This document shows positions 23,957 to 34,566 of a stretch of 64,000 nucleotides of DNA, one piece after another. A program made the translations under genes and the position numbers. Location: the NCBI RefSeq assembly GCF_000835495.1, contig NW_015622547.1:3410001-3474000 (forward strand), read 5' to 3'. The DNA comes from Cladophialophora immunda. Lineage: Eukaryota > Ascomycota > Eurotiomycetes > Chaetothyriales > Herpotrichiellaceae. How positions within the stretch are numbered: the stretch's first letter is position 1; every line of letters starts with the position of its first letter. A model generated the notes under the pieces. That model had not been told where the DNA came from. It saw only the letters and a program-made list of their open reading frames with translations, and made no database searches.

Positions 23957-24383
23957 CGCGCACACCGCCCTAGCTTCCGAGACCACTTGCTTCGACAAAA
24001 GCAAAATTTGGAGCTCCTGCTATTCGCTAGTACTGTTCTGTCCACCGCTTGGTAACAGTTTCAGACACAGGAAGAAGATGAACTTGCTCCGTGGGAAATG
24101 GTCCAGTGCAACGACTCAAGTCAAATTAAGATACAGTCAGAAACTCGGACATGTCCCGAGATTCTGACCTAGGTAATCAATCAGCCCCGCAAATCCGGGG
24201 TAGCCGGGGTCATTGTGGAGTCCGTCCCTCCCACCCACGTCCTATGGCTAAGTCTTCTAGGTACAAGTGAAACCAGAAAATGAGGTCTGAGAATAAGATC
24301 TCGAGGAGTGTGTCCCAATTCTACGCGAAGTTACCAATACCATTTTTCTCAGTCTGTGCGCCGGGCGCTTGTCTCGAGCTCGA
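23957..24383. other. Gap between regulator start and fumarase stop
   Basis: About 0.43 kb upstream of the regulator and downstream of the fumarase. It must contain the regulator's promoter. No further feature is recognisable. Confidence 0.45.
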
Positions 24384-26141
24384 CTATCCTGATGGTGCGA
24401 TCATGTTTTCCGGCCGTACGAGAAGATCAAATTCTTCCTCGCTAAGAGCATTGAGTTCCAATGCGCTTGCCTTTAGTGTAAGGTCATTCTTATAAGCATG
24501 CTTTGCTACCTTTGAGGCTAGATCATAGCCCAATCTGCCGCTAAGACATGTCACAAGCATAAGGCTGGCGAGCGTCAGGTAAAAATGTAAACCAATGAAG
24601 TCTGGGAAGGTACGAGACGGATATGAAACTCACCTCTGACCGAGTAGGTAGCTGATGCGCTTTTCGTTTGCGCGGAGTCCGTCCAAGAGGTTCTTTTCGA
24701 AACTCCGCATGGCATCACTCAAAATGCGGACCGAGTGCAGGAAATCAGAGATCAAGAGTGGTTTGAAAGCGTTCAGTTGAAACTGTCCGCTCAAGCCTCC
24801 GAGGGTGATGGCGGCATGGTTTGCCACTACCTTCGCGCAGACCATAGTCATTGCTTCACATTGTGTCGGGTTCACTTTGCCTGGCATGAAAGACGAGCCG
24901 GGTTCGTTCTCAGGTAAGAGCAGCTCCCCTAAGCCACAGCGGGGTCCACTGCCTTCAAAGCGGATATCCTGGGCAATCTTGAACAGAGAGCAAGCCAATG
25001 TGTTGAGTGCGCCAGAGGCGTGGACGATGGCATCATTTGCCGAAATGGCCTCGAACTTGTTAGGCGCTGTGTAGAAGGTTTTGCCCGTGGATCGACTGAC
25101 TTCAGTCGCAAACGCCTCATGAAATCCCTTGTATGTATTCAGACCTGTTCCCACGGCAGTACCTCCCATAGCCAGGAAACGAAGACCTTCAAGGCCTTGT
25201 TCCACGCGCTGTATTCCGAGCTCTAATTGTTTCTCGAATCCAGAGAATTCCTGCCCTAGCGACAGTGGCACAGCATCTTGCAGGTGGGTCCGGCCAATCT
25301 TGACGATATGGGCGAACTGCTCGCTCTTCTTCCTCATGACATCCCGCAGGCTAGTCAGTGCTGGAAGTAAATGGTCCTCCAGGTCCAGTACAGCGGCGAT
25401 ATGCATAGCAGTAGCAAAGCCATCGTTTGAAGATCCAGACATGTTGACATGGTCGTTGGGATGGACCGGCTTCTTCTGCCCAAGCGGCTGGCCAAGTATC
25501 TCATTCGCTCTGTTTGATATTACTTCGTTGGTGTTCATATTGGTTTGTGTGCCCGACCCAGTCTGCCATACTACCAAAGGGAAGTGGTCTATTAGTGCTA
25601 GCGAAGCCACTTCCTCGGCTGCCTGCTGGATTGCTTGTCCAAGTTTCGCGTCTGTGGCAATGCTTTTGCTCAGCTATTCCTGCAAACTTGTCCTTCCAAA
25701 CTTCCTCGTACGCGGGTGGAGGAAGAAGCGTATCTAACTCACCTAGGACATTATGATGGACGTTTACTTTCGCTGCAGCACCCTTGAGAATTCCAAAGGC
25801 ACGAATAACGGAGGCTGGCATGCGATCCCGATCCTGATTGATGCGAAAGTTCTGCAACGAGCTAAGCACCCAAATTGGTATGACGGTCAGCGAATAGAAT
25901 CAAAGGCAGGGTTTCTGACCGTTGGGTTTGAGCACCCCAGTATTTTTCAGACGGAACCTAAGCGTATTACGAAGAGTCAGGGACTTTCAATTCCTATACA
26001 TGACTTCTGGAATATGAGATTACCTCGATGGATCCCATCGCGTCCGTCTCCGTGCGGGTCTGGGGATGGTTAGCCAAATCAAGAACTGGTAGGCATGTGA
26101 AGAAGACATCTTACTGGCCGTTGTTCGTCCGCCGGGCTCAT
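24384..26141 (-). CDS. Class II fumarate hydratase, predicted cytosolic
   Basis: Minus-strand exons 26141-26115, 26059-26024, 25957-25920, 25861-25743, 25651-24634 and 24564-24384 give 472 residues. It catalyses reversible hydration of fumarate to L-malate. Signatures are [49 protein letters not shown] and the family stretch [11 protein letters not shown] that holds the catalytic loop. The N-terminus is only MSPADEQRP before the first conserved residues, so a mitochondrial presequence is absent. Three small 5' exons were recovered from conserved residues across GT-AG junctions; the intron at 25652-25742 has its acceptor at CACAG because only that restores the [10 protein letters not shown] strand. 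It is divergent from gentisate dioxygenase and shares its upstream gap, fitting use of fumarate released by gentisate breakdown. It could also be the sole cellular fumarase. Confidence 0.9.
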
Positions 26142-27147
26142 CTTGGTTTGGATGATGCCTTAGAAGAATGAGATTGTCAGGATTCCGGTAAATTGTCCAA
26201 TACAGCACCAGCACCCACACTGATTTCTCGGGCAGGCTGGAGTATTAATCTTCGGGGGTATACCGAGGATAAGCCTAGAACGAGGGGAAGCAGCCTTGGG
26301 ATATAGTGATGCGGCGAGGAAAGTTCGGGGGAGATCCGGGAAGTCTTCGCATGTTGGTCGCAATTACGAAGGACCAGAGGATTCGAGGCTGGGAACGAAA
26401 GATATTGAAACGAAATCTGCTCCGACATCGCAGCGTCTTGTAGCCATGAATATTCATTTTAATACACTGCAACATCGAGTCTAAGCAATGCCGATAGATC
26501 ACGAAGGGATCAGATGGGAGGCGGGGTTTTGGATGGGGGTTTTTGGTGGCGGAAAGGTTGCAGCATTTCCTAGCTAAACAACCGCACCGAGGAAAGGGGC
26601 ATGGGTATGACGCACACACCCTGCCGATGCAGCCCTTGAAGTGGAAACGCCGCGATCATTTGCCCACTGGGAGGTGAGGTAGGAAGGTTGTTTGACCTAG
26701 GCAGCGTCGAGAACAAGATGAGATTTTAGCATTGAAGAGAAGAGGTGATCTCAAGATCGAAGCTGGAACACGGCCTAAGCCTCCGTAGCTTCAGTAATAG
26801 AATGACACTAAGAGACGGCACAGACTTCCTCGCCACACTCCTACTCCCCCTACCCATGGCCAACCGAATCCTCAAAGTATTGCTCCGTCCACATGATGTA
26901 GCCACGATCTCACGAATACTCGGCAACATCACCTTTGTGCCCAAGCTCGGGGCTGAACCGAAGTTCGAATGAGTCGTCTCGGGTTTACCGCGGATCAGTG
27001 CTTGTGCTGTCTACAGGACTGGATGCCATAATCCTTCCATCTTGTGACCACTGCAGACGTCGTCGAATGCTCATCAGGCGGTGGGCTATATCTAAATGGT
27101 TCCTTTGCGGAAGGTTTTCAAGGTGAAGCATTTACACGGTATTCAAT
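26142..27147. promoter_or_regulatory. Shared upstream region of fumarase and gentisate dioxygenase
   Basis: A 1.0-kb gap lies between divergent starts. Short open frames on both strands show no motifs. A weak TATA-like TATATC occurs at 27087-27092, 56-61 bp before the dioxygenase ATG. A common regulatory region is inferred from arrangement. Confidence 0.4.
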
Positions 27148-28307
27148 ATGAGCATCACGCAGACCAGCACAGCGGCGACCGACAACACAGCTCTGAACTC
27201 GGCCGAAAAGCTGCTAGATAAACTCCCTGCACAACATGTTCAGCCTCTCTGGACGGCCATGCGAGCCATGGTCACCCCGCAGCCATCTCCAAAGGCTGAA
27301 GTCGCAGTATGGAGATACAATGAGCTACGCCCGCTTTTGCTTGAGGCTGGCGATGTGGTGAGCAGCGAAGAGGCCGAGAGACGAGTTCTCATGCTCATAA
27401 ACCCTGCGCTGAGTAAGATCTTAATAGTTTTGCATTGGGACAGGGGTAAAACAAAGCAGCCTGGGCTAATTGGAGGCATCCTCAGGAGCGCCCTTCACAA
27501 CCGACACCGTCTACGCAGGTCTTCAACTCATCAATCAAGGCGAGACTGCACCCGCTCACAGGCATCGTGCGTTTGCGCTACGTTTCATCATTGAAGGCAG
27601 CCGCGGCTTTACTGCCGTAGAAGGAGAGAAGCTTTACATGGAGGCCGGGGATGTTATCCTGACCCCCCAATGGCAATGGCACGACCACGGGCATGAAGGC
27701 AACGGCCCCATGATCTGGCTGGACGGGCTAGATTTGCCTCTATATCACCAACTTCCAACTCACTTTGCTGAGCCTTACGAGAAGGAGCGATACCCAAGCA
27801 AGTGAGTATTCCCTGCTAAAGAACTACACCTGCCTTGCTCTGCTGTAATAGAGAAGGACAAAAGAAAGACAAATCACTCACAGGACCTTCTTCAAATCCA
27901 GGCCCGTATCAAACAGCGCTCTCCGGTTTCCTTGGGAAGAAATGAAGGCAAGGCTCGATGCCGAAGACGCTCCTTGGGCACTGCAGCATTACAGAAGCCC
28001 CTCCGGCGACTACATTTCAGGGACGCTGGGAGCACATGCAGAGAAGGTGCAAGCGGGGCATCAGTCGATGCCTAGGAGAGACACCTGTTCTTACGTCTAC
28101 CATGCCCATACGGGCTCCGGCAAGTCTGAAATCACCACGGCGAGCGGGGACATCAAGACGGTGAGTTGGGGACCGCATGACACATTCGCGGTGCCTGCTT
28201 GGAGCCGGGTAGTGCATGAAGCAGATGGCGGGCAAGATTGCTATCTGTTCGTACTCTCAGATAGGCCCTTACTTGAGCGCCTAAAGATGTATTCCACTGG
28301 AAAGTAG
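27148..28307 (+). CDS. Gentisate 1,2-dioxygenase
   Basis: Exons 27148-27412, 27486-27801 and 27902-28307 give 328 residues, close to the usual 340-370. The protein has two cupin halves. The N-terminal one carries the Fe(II) ligands in [18 protein letters not shown] and in [10 protein letters not shown], followed by the family-typical [12 protein letters not shown]. The C-terminal half has a second cupin with [20 protein letters not shown]. The enzyme opens the ring of gentisate (2,5-dihydroxybenzoate) with O2 to give maleylpyruvate, in the cytosol. Intron junctions are GT-AG and preserve frame at PALRAPFTTD and YPSKPVSNSA. It lies upstream of, and on the same strand as, a salicylate-hydroxylase-like enzyme, and is divergent from fumarase. 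No maleylpyruvate isomerase or fumarylpyruvate hydrolase is visible in the window. Confidence 0.9.
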
Positions 28308-29082
28308 GAATGTATCAAATCACACATGCTTTTATCTACCTTTGGGAAAGAAAAGCGCTGTATGAAAGTTAGCTACAAATACACTGACATTGTTGTAAAC
28401 TATCATGAGTCCGAGGAGGCCACAGAGCCTCATTGAAGTGGCAAAGAAGTTTCTAACTCTGTCTGATCCCCCTCTTAAAGCACGGGCCCTTCTCGGCGAA
28501 GCAGAGTGATATGTGTTCGTCCAGGCAATAATATTTCTCGTCCTTTTGCCTCGTTTGATACCGAAAGGAGCCCTGGGTAAGCGGGAGCCCACAAGCTTCA
28601 TCTTCTACGAAGAGGACAGCAGCGCCGAGGTTGCATGATGTACATTTTGCGAGTGCTTGACAGCCCAGATGGCGTCTTCGGGAGAAAAATACTTGTGCAC
28701 AGAATTTTGTGTATGTAATCAAGAATTCGGGTGGCGCCCGAGAATCTCACGACATCCATGACCTCGCCAAGCGGCAACTCGTATGGAGCCCTCTGACTGG
28801 ATGTTGGAGAAGGTTGGCTGACACGAATCGTCGTGTCACTTTGCATGGCGTCTCTATTTGGAGACCGGAAAATGCTCCTCGCGTTTTCTTCTGCTCGGGC
28901 AATCCGAGAGTCTTTATATGGGCGGCGTCGTCGGAAAAATGGCAAACATAGTAACAAGACCGGGTGCTACATAAGTAACAACATAGTGATAACAGGAGAA
29001 GAGTACAAATAGTGGTAAAGAAGAACGCGATCACCACAGCCACAGCAGGAACTAGCTGGGCTTCACAGCAATCAGGGCCAAA
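28308..29082. other. Gap between gentisate dioxygenase and FAD hydroxylase
   Basis: About 0.78 kb. A minus-strand frame at 28747-29121 contains a hydrophobic run but crosses the next gene's first exon and has no support; see rejected items. The stretch is probably terminator plus promoter. Confidence 0.4.
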
Positions 29083-30944
29083 ATGAACGTGGAGTTGGAC
29101 AAGATCGAGGTACGTATACACGCTGTTGCTGGTTGAACAGGCTGTTTCTCAGTCCAGGGACGTTAACCCAGGGAAAATCTATTTAGATACCTGATTATCC
29201 TTCGGGATCGTACAACTTCATCCGCCGTCTGCGCAATGAGAAAGAGCTGTCATTGCCGACGCCCATCAAGAGCAAAGTATCGAACGGAGAAGTTGCACTC
29301 ACAACAAAAAGGGCCGAATCGAGCATAACGAAGGGAATGAACGGAACGAATGGGATTCCGGGGCAACCATGGCTGAAGCTGAAAGTGGCAATTATCGGGG
29401 CTGGTGTTGGGGGTCTCTCGAATGCGATTGCCTTGGCTCAAACTGGCCATGATGTGTCCGTCTACGAGCAGGCCTCTGCTTTGAGTGAGGTAAGTTCTTC
29501 ATGGCGCTGCCTCATTTCATCTGTTTTGTTCCACTCTGCGAGGACGTTGTTGCGACTCGCCAGCTCATGGTAATACGCAGGTTGGAGCTGGTATCCAAAT
29601 CCCCCCAAATTCGACCCGTATTCTTCATTCGTGGGGGCTGCGTCCTGCTCTCGAACGGCGGTCTGTTAAGCCAGCTGCACTGCTTTGGCGACGTTGGGAG
29701 GATGGATCCGTCATCGGAAAAGCCAAGCTGAACCCGGAGATTGAGCAACGGTTTGGCTCCCCATATTATGTGACCCACAGGGCACACCTGCACGAGGTTC
29801 TCCATGATCGTACAGTCGAACTGGGTGTTCCTGTGTATCTGTCTAAAAGGGTGCAGAAGTACGACATGCAAAACGGCGACGTGACATTTGTCGATGGCCA
29901 GATGATCAAGGCGGATCTAATAGTCGCTGCAGACGGTGAGAATTGAGACTGAAATCTGATTTGGGCGGCCCGTGAACTGACACCTACTGCCGCAGGATTG
30001 AAGTCGTTGGCTCGGCGTGAGCTCAACGGCGACAAAGACAAAGGACCATGGGGCCATGGGCTTTCTGCATATCGAGGAACCATTTCCGTTGCCGACATGA
30101 AGGCTGACCCTTTGACAAGTTGGATTGTCGAGCAGCCGAATTTACACATGTGGTAGGAGACGTTTGAATGCCATTTCCAACTGCGAGCATATGAATTAGC
30201 TGACTTTGGTGCAGGGTCGGGGGCGACCTACATGTAATGAGCTATGCCATTGCCGGGGGAGAGCGCTTCAACTTGGTTGTTACTCATCCGGAAAGTCGGA
30301 ATGGGGGGTCTGAGCGATCCATGTCTCAAATGCTGGAGGAAATGAGGTCCCAATATGTTGGGTGGGATCCATGGTAAGTCAACCCCTCACAGCACACAAG
30401 GCTCAGCTCCGGCACCGAACTGTGCTGACTGAGACTGGCGCCGGCCGATTGAAGCCTGAGGCGGCTCTTAGAGATGGTGATTTCAACATTAGACTGGCCC
30501 ATCTACTGCATAGATATTCCTGACACCTGGTCATCTCGTTCCGGCAAAGTCTTGATCACCGGTGACGCAGCTCACGCAATGGTCCCGTACATGGCACTAG
30601 GAGCAGCCATGGCTGTGGAAGATGCCGCTGCATTGGCGGCCACATTGAAGCACGTCAAGGCAACCGAAGATCTCCCATCAGCAATTAGCAAATGGGAAGA
30701 GACGCGCAAACCCCGGGTGAAGAGAGTTCATGAAGCCAGTTACGCCCATGGCTTGATATTACATCTTCCAGATGGGCCTGTGCAGGAAGCTCGTGATGAA
30801 GCCATGAAGGCGGAATTGCAAGATGCGGAGGTCAAAGAGAGCCCCAACCAATGGAGTGACCCAGTCCTGACCGAGTGGGCGTATGGACATGATCCGGAGG
30901 CAGAAATCGATCGGCTGTGGTCGGTTGTAGATGGGCAATCGTAG
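29083..30944 (+). CDS. FAD hydroxylase, salicylate / 3-hydroxybenzoate hydroxylase-like
   Basis: Exons 29083-29109, 29187-29489, 29581-29935, 29996-30152, 30215-30373 and 30455-30944 give 496 residues. The FAD-binding motif GAGVGG is at 80-85, AADG lies near 228, and the second FAD site is GDAAHAMVPYMALGAAMAVEDA in the last exon. Family members hydroxylate a benzoate ring with NAD(P)H and O2. Adjacent gentisate dioxygenase makes hydroxylation to gentisate (from 3-hydroxybenzoate or salicylate) the most economical role. About 75 residues precede the Rossmann strand, unusual for the family; an internal ATG at 29337 (residue 60) would give the normal length. The first intron has a good GTACGT donor and the 27-bp first exon is in frame, so both starts remain possible. 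No signal peptide is present. Confidence 0.88.
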
Positions 30945-31325
30945 CCAAGGGGTTGCATGGGGTTGGGGTACTGGATGAGCCTGCGCAAGGGGTTTCTTTG
31001 GAAGCAAGTGTTATGGTATCGACCTTATAGTTCACGTCTTCCAATTCTTCCCCCTCCTGATCGTTATTGCAAGAGCAACTGGAGCTGCTGCGGGCACCAA
31101 GGGGAAGTGGTTATGACGACCAGCGCAAGGCTCGCGGGCATCGATTGATCTTCTCGCCGCACTTGCCATATACAGAAAGCTTGGCACAGGTGGGTCCGCT
31201 CCGCAAAAATTGTGCAGTCGAGGTTCGCGAAATTTTGGAGAGCTTTTCCATGTTTCCTCAAAGCACATCCAGTATTGCAATATCTCCCACATTCATTAGC
31301 GGCGCGTATTGCGCATCTCCTCACC
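30945..31325. other. Upstream region of NOP58
   Basis: About 0.38 kb. The frame of NOP58 remains open upstream but lacks a plausible ATG and diverges from the conserved N-terminus. Treated as 3' end of the hydroxylase and 5' leader of NOP58. Confidence 0.5.
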
Positions 31326-33287
31326 ATGACCCTCCTCGTCCTCACCGAGACCTCCGCAGGCTATGCCTTGCTCAAAGCCAAAGACAAGAAACTTCTCAAA
31401 CGGGACGATCTCTCGTCCGAACTGAGCAGCGTCGAGAATGTCACCTCTATGCTCAAATTGAAGGAGTTCCAAAAATTCGATAGCGCTGCCGCTGCACTGG
31501 AAGAAGCAGCCGCAATTGTGGAAGGCAAAGTCACCCCGAAACTTTCATCACTACTGAATACCTTGAAAGACGAGAAAAAGATTTCTCTGGCCGTTGCAGA
31601 CCCAAAACTTGGAAACGCGATCGGAAAGATTCCAGGCTTGGAGATCAAAGCCGTTGCCGACTCTACCACCGCCGACCTGTATCGAGCCATCCGAGAATAT
31701 CTCCCGTCTCTCATTCCTGGTCTGTTGCCCGACGATGTCAAGACAATGTCCTTGGGTCTATCACACTCTCTTGCGAGACACAAGCTTAAATTCTCTCCTG
31801 ACAAAATCGATGTTATGATTGTACAAGCAATTGGTCTACTGGATGATTTGGATAAAGAGCTGAACACATATGCCATGAGAGTAAAGGAATGGTATGGGTG
31901 GCACTTTCCGGAGATGGCAAAGATCCTGAACGACAACCTTGCGTATGCCAAGGTGGTTTTGAAGATGGGTATGCGGACAAACTGGGAGGATTGCGATCTC
32001 GCCGAAATTCTGCCAGAAGAGATTGAAGCTGCAGTGAAGGCCGCTGCTGACAGATCGATGGGGACGGAAATCACAGATGAAGATCTGGAGAATATACAGA
32101 GCTTGGCCGAGCAGGTGGTGCAATTTACGGAATATCGCACACAGCTCGCCAGCTATCTCTCGGCAAGAATGACTGCCATTGCCCCGAATCTAACAACGCT
32201 TGTCGGAGATCTTGTGGGTGCCCGACTCATAGCACACGCCGGAAGCCTGATGAACCTGTCCAAGAGCCCGGCGAGTACGATACAAATCCTCGGAGCTGAG
32301 AAGGCATTGTTTCGCGCACTGAAGACGAAACACGACACTCCAAAATACGGTCTCATCTACCATGCATCCTTAATCGGTCAAGCGACGGGCAGAAATAAGG
32401 GCAAGATGGCCAGAGTGCTTGCAGCTAAAGCTGCCCTCGGATTGAGGGTAGATGCGCTGCAAGAATGGGGGCCCGACGAAGCCAACATCCCTGAGGACGA
32501 GAAGGCTGCTCTTGGGTTATCTGCACGAGCGAACCTTGAGCGCAAACTAGCCGCTATGGAGGGCAAACCTCTCAAACCTCGAGGTGTCGCCATTGCTCCC
32601 AATGGGGTGTCTACCACGCCGCAGCCAAAGAAATGGGAGATCAAAGAAGCACGGAAATACAACCCTGATGCAGATGGGCTGGCTGGTGATGAGGCTCCAG
32701 CGAAAGAGAAGAAGTCGAAGAAGGATAAGAAGAGCAAAGAGGAAAAGAAGCTGATTGAGGAGGTATCTGAGGACGTGGATATGAAAGAAGATGGCGAGTT
32801 GGATAGCGAAGAAGCCGAGTCACAACCTGACGAACCCATAACTGCTGCCGAAGTTGAAGCCACAGTACCATCTTCTGTCAACGGTGTGAATGGCTTGTCA
32901 AAAAAGGAAGCCAAGAAGGCTGAAAAGGAGAGAAAGCATGCGGAGAAAGCTGCTCGCAAGGCGGCGAAGAAAGACAAGAACACCGAAGCAGAAAATGCGG
33001 CAACAGCCGGCCAGGAGGATAAGATCGAAACGTTAGCTGCACAGTGTGGTCTGAGCGTGGAAAGATACAAAAGGAAGCTAGCAAGGGGTGAGATCCAGAT
33101 CCAAGAGGACGGTACGCCGATGGCAGTTTCGAAGAAGGATATCAAGAAGGCTAAGAAGGTGGCTGAGAAGGCCGCGGCGAAGGAGGCAAATGGAGAGATC
33201 GAGGGGTCCAAGAAGCGAAAACGAGTGGAAGAAGCCGCCGATACCTCAAAATCAGAGAAGAAAAAGAAGAGGAAAGAGAAGGCATAA
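31326..33287 (+). CDS. NOP58: NOP58, core protein of box C/D snoRNPs
   Basis: A single exon encodes 653 residues. The start at 31326 gives the conserved [21 protein letters not shown]-terminus. The NOP5 N-terminal domain, the coiled coil around [12 protein letters not shown] and the Nop domain ([33 protein letters not shown]) follow in order. The C-terminal 200 residues are rich in Lys/Glu runs ([16 protein letters not shown]), the KKD/E tail seen in eukaryotic Nop58/Nop56. It is nucleolar and scaffolds fibrillarin-dependent 2'-O-methylation and pre-rRNA processing. NOP56 is the paralogue; the [19 protein letters not shown] opening is that of NOP58. The antisense strand of the tail is open for over 300 codons only because of its codon composition. 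Confidence 0.95.
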   Translation: MTLLVLTETSAGYALLKAKDKKLLKRDDLSSELSSVENVTSMLKLKEFQKFDSAAAALEEAAAIVEGKVTPKLSSLLNTLKDEKKISLAVADPKLGNAIGKIPGLEIKAVADSTTADLYRAIREYLPSLIPGLLPDDVKTMSLGLSHSLARHKLKFSPDKIDVMIVQAIGLLDDLDKELNTYAMRVKEWYGWHFPEMAKILNDNLAYAKVVLKMGMRTNWEDCDLAEILPEEIEAAVKAAADRSMGTEITDEDLENIQSLAEQVVQFTEYRTQLASYLSARMTAIAPNLTTLVGDLVGARLIAHAGSLMNLSKSPASTIQILGAEKALFRALKTKHDTPKYGLIYHASLIGQATGRNKGKMARVLAAKAALGLRVDALQEWGPDEANIPEDEKAALGLSARANLERKLAAMEGKPLKPRGVAIAPNGVSTTPQPKKWEIKEARKYNPDADGLAGDEAPAKEKKSKKDKKSKEEKKLIEEVSEDVDMKEDGELDSEEAESQPDEPITAAEVEATVPSSVNGVNGLSKKEAKKAEKERKHAEKAARKAAKKDKNTEAENAATAGQEDKIETLAAQCGLSVERYKRKLARGEIQIQEDGTPMAVSKKDIKKAKKVAEKAAAKEANGEIEGSKKRKRVEEAADTSKSEKKKKRKEKA

Positions 33288-33799
33288 TGCGCTGCTGATA
33301 ATGTACGCTGTCTTCTGTCTTTCTGCATCTCAGGTTACTGCATGGCGTCGGGGGTTGGAGTTCCAAGTGGCCGGATGAATGGTGTCGACGAGAAAATGTA
33401 CAATCTACACGCACAAGGCTGTGCCAGAGGATGAGCCTACCTTAGATGGCCGGCTTACTGCTGGGTATTCCAACATCAAGTCACCGTTAACCTTCTTCAT
33501 GCTATGTGGCTTTGCTCCGAGAGCCTATGGATGTAAAGCAATTCCTTACTTGTCGACGCGGAGACTGCGCAGCCTTGTCGACCAGCGATGCGAGGCTGAA
33601 GTTTCCCCGCAGCAGATTTTGGTGCTGGATTTTTTTTTTCTCCGCATCCTTGTCTGCGCCTCTGCAGAGAATCCTCAGTTGCTCGAGACGAGTCTCCTTC
33701 GGCTTCTACACATGTTCCTACCGCCAAAATGAGTTGAAGGGGTGTGTCTACAATCTTGATCCGAGTACAGCGTGCTAGACAGCAGCAAGGCCCACCAAA
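33288..33799. other. Gap between NOP58 and RNA polymerase III subunit gene
   Basis: About 0.5 kb with a run of nine or more T near 33630. Short frames only. Probably NOP58 terminator and the next promoter. Confidence 0.45.
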
Positions 33800-34566
33800 A
33801 TGAGAGTATGTGCTGATGACCTTGTTTGTACCGCTACCTTCTTCCCTACAGACAGAAGGAGGCCTTTCCTGACAGCATGAATGTGCAAAGGTTCTCGATC
33901 CCCAGTCCGCCCTTCTTACAACTTCCGAAGTGCATCAATTCCTGTCTCAACACCCACCCCGGCCCCCGCCTCGGAAAATTGGCTCCTACAGGCAGGTCAA
34001 TTTGAAGGACTATGAGCGGGTGCGAGACGATGTATGTCGATTGAGGCGAGAATATCCCCTAAAGGGAGAACTGCTGCTAACATCGTATGGCCTGTGTCTA
34101 GTTTGAGCATTATGTCACGAACACAGTCCCTTTCATCCTCAACTACCCACCTCCGGAGACATTCATCAAAAATGTCGTGCCTAGATTGTGCGCATTCGGG
34201 TTAACGAAGACTGAAGCGCTGGTATTGATCAACCTGGGACTGGGACTGCCGAGGGGGCAACAGCTAGCTACTGATGAAAATGCTCCAGAAGAGAGAGTGA
34301 ACGGCGAGGGTGATGATATCAATGATGATGGTGTCGGCGCCGACGGTGTTGATGGCCAAATTGCCGCCGAGGGAGAGGAAGAGCCGCCAGAATCGGATGA
34401 CCGACAATTCCTTTCTCTCGTCATTGAAGAGATGGAGGAACGATTTTCCGGTGAAGAAGGCGAGGCGCAGGTTCAGCAGATACTGGAGACTATGCGGGAG
34501 GAATACAATCGGGCACATGCAACGCACGCTTCAGCGAACGGAGACACGAAAATGAATGAAGGCTAA
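33800..34566 (+). CDS. RPC17: RNA polymerase III subunit C17 (RPC9/Rpc17)
   Basis: Exons 33800-33805, 33891-34031 and 34102-34566 give 203 residues. The first exon is only ATG AGA, a minute 5' exon found in this family, followed by VLDPQSALLTTSEVHQFL, then HPPRPPPRKIGSYRQVNLKDYERVRDD, and LTKTEALVLINLGL in the HRDC-like domain. Between them lies an acidic insert (GDDINDDGVGADGVDG). The C-terminal half ends with a helical segment LVIEEMEERF. The protein pairs with C25 to form the stalk of RNA polymerase III, in the nucleus. Human homologue is CRCP. It belongs to the housekeeping block with NOP58. Confidence 0.87.

Noticed and set aside
24735..25737. Several plus-strand frames up to 202 codons
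   Set aside because: Antisense shadows of the fumarase main exon.
28747..29121. Minus-strand frame of 124 codons with a hydrophobic stretch (VVIAFFFTTICTLLLLSL)
   Set aside because: It crosses the first exon of the FAD hydroxylase on the other strand, its start is not convincing and no family is recognised. Kept only as a possible small membrane protein.
31361..32140. A 259-codon minus-strand frame
   Set aside because: Antisense shadow of the NOP58 Nop domain, with no recognisable protein features of its own.
32378..33328. A 316-codon Ser/Phe-rich open frame on the minus strand
   Set aside because: It is antisense to the Lys/Glu-rich tail of NOP58; AAG/GAG codons read backwards as CTT/CTC rarely give stops. 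It has no motif.
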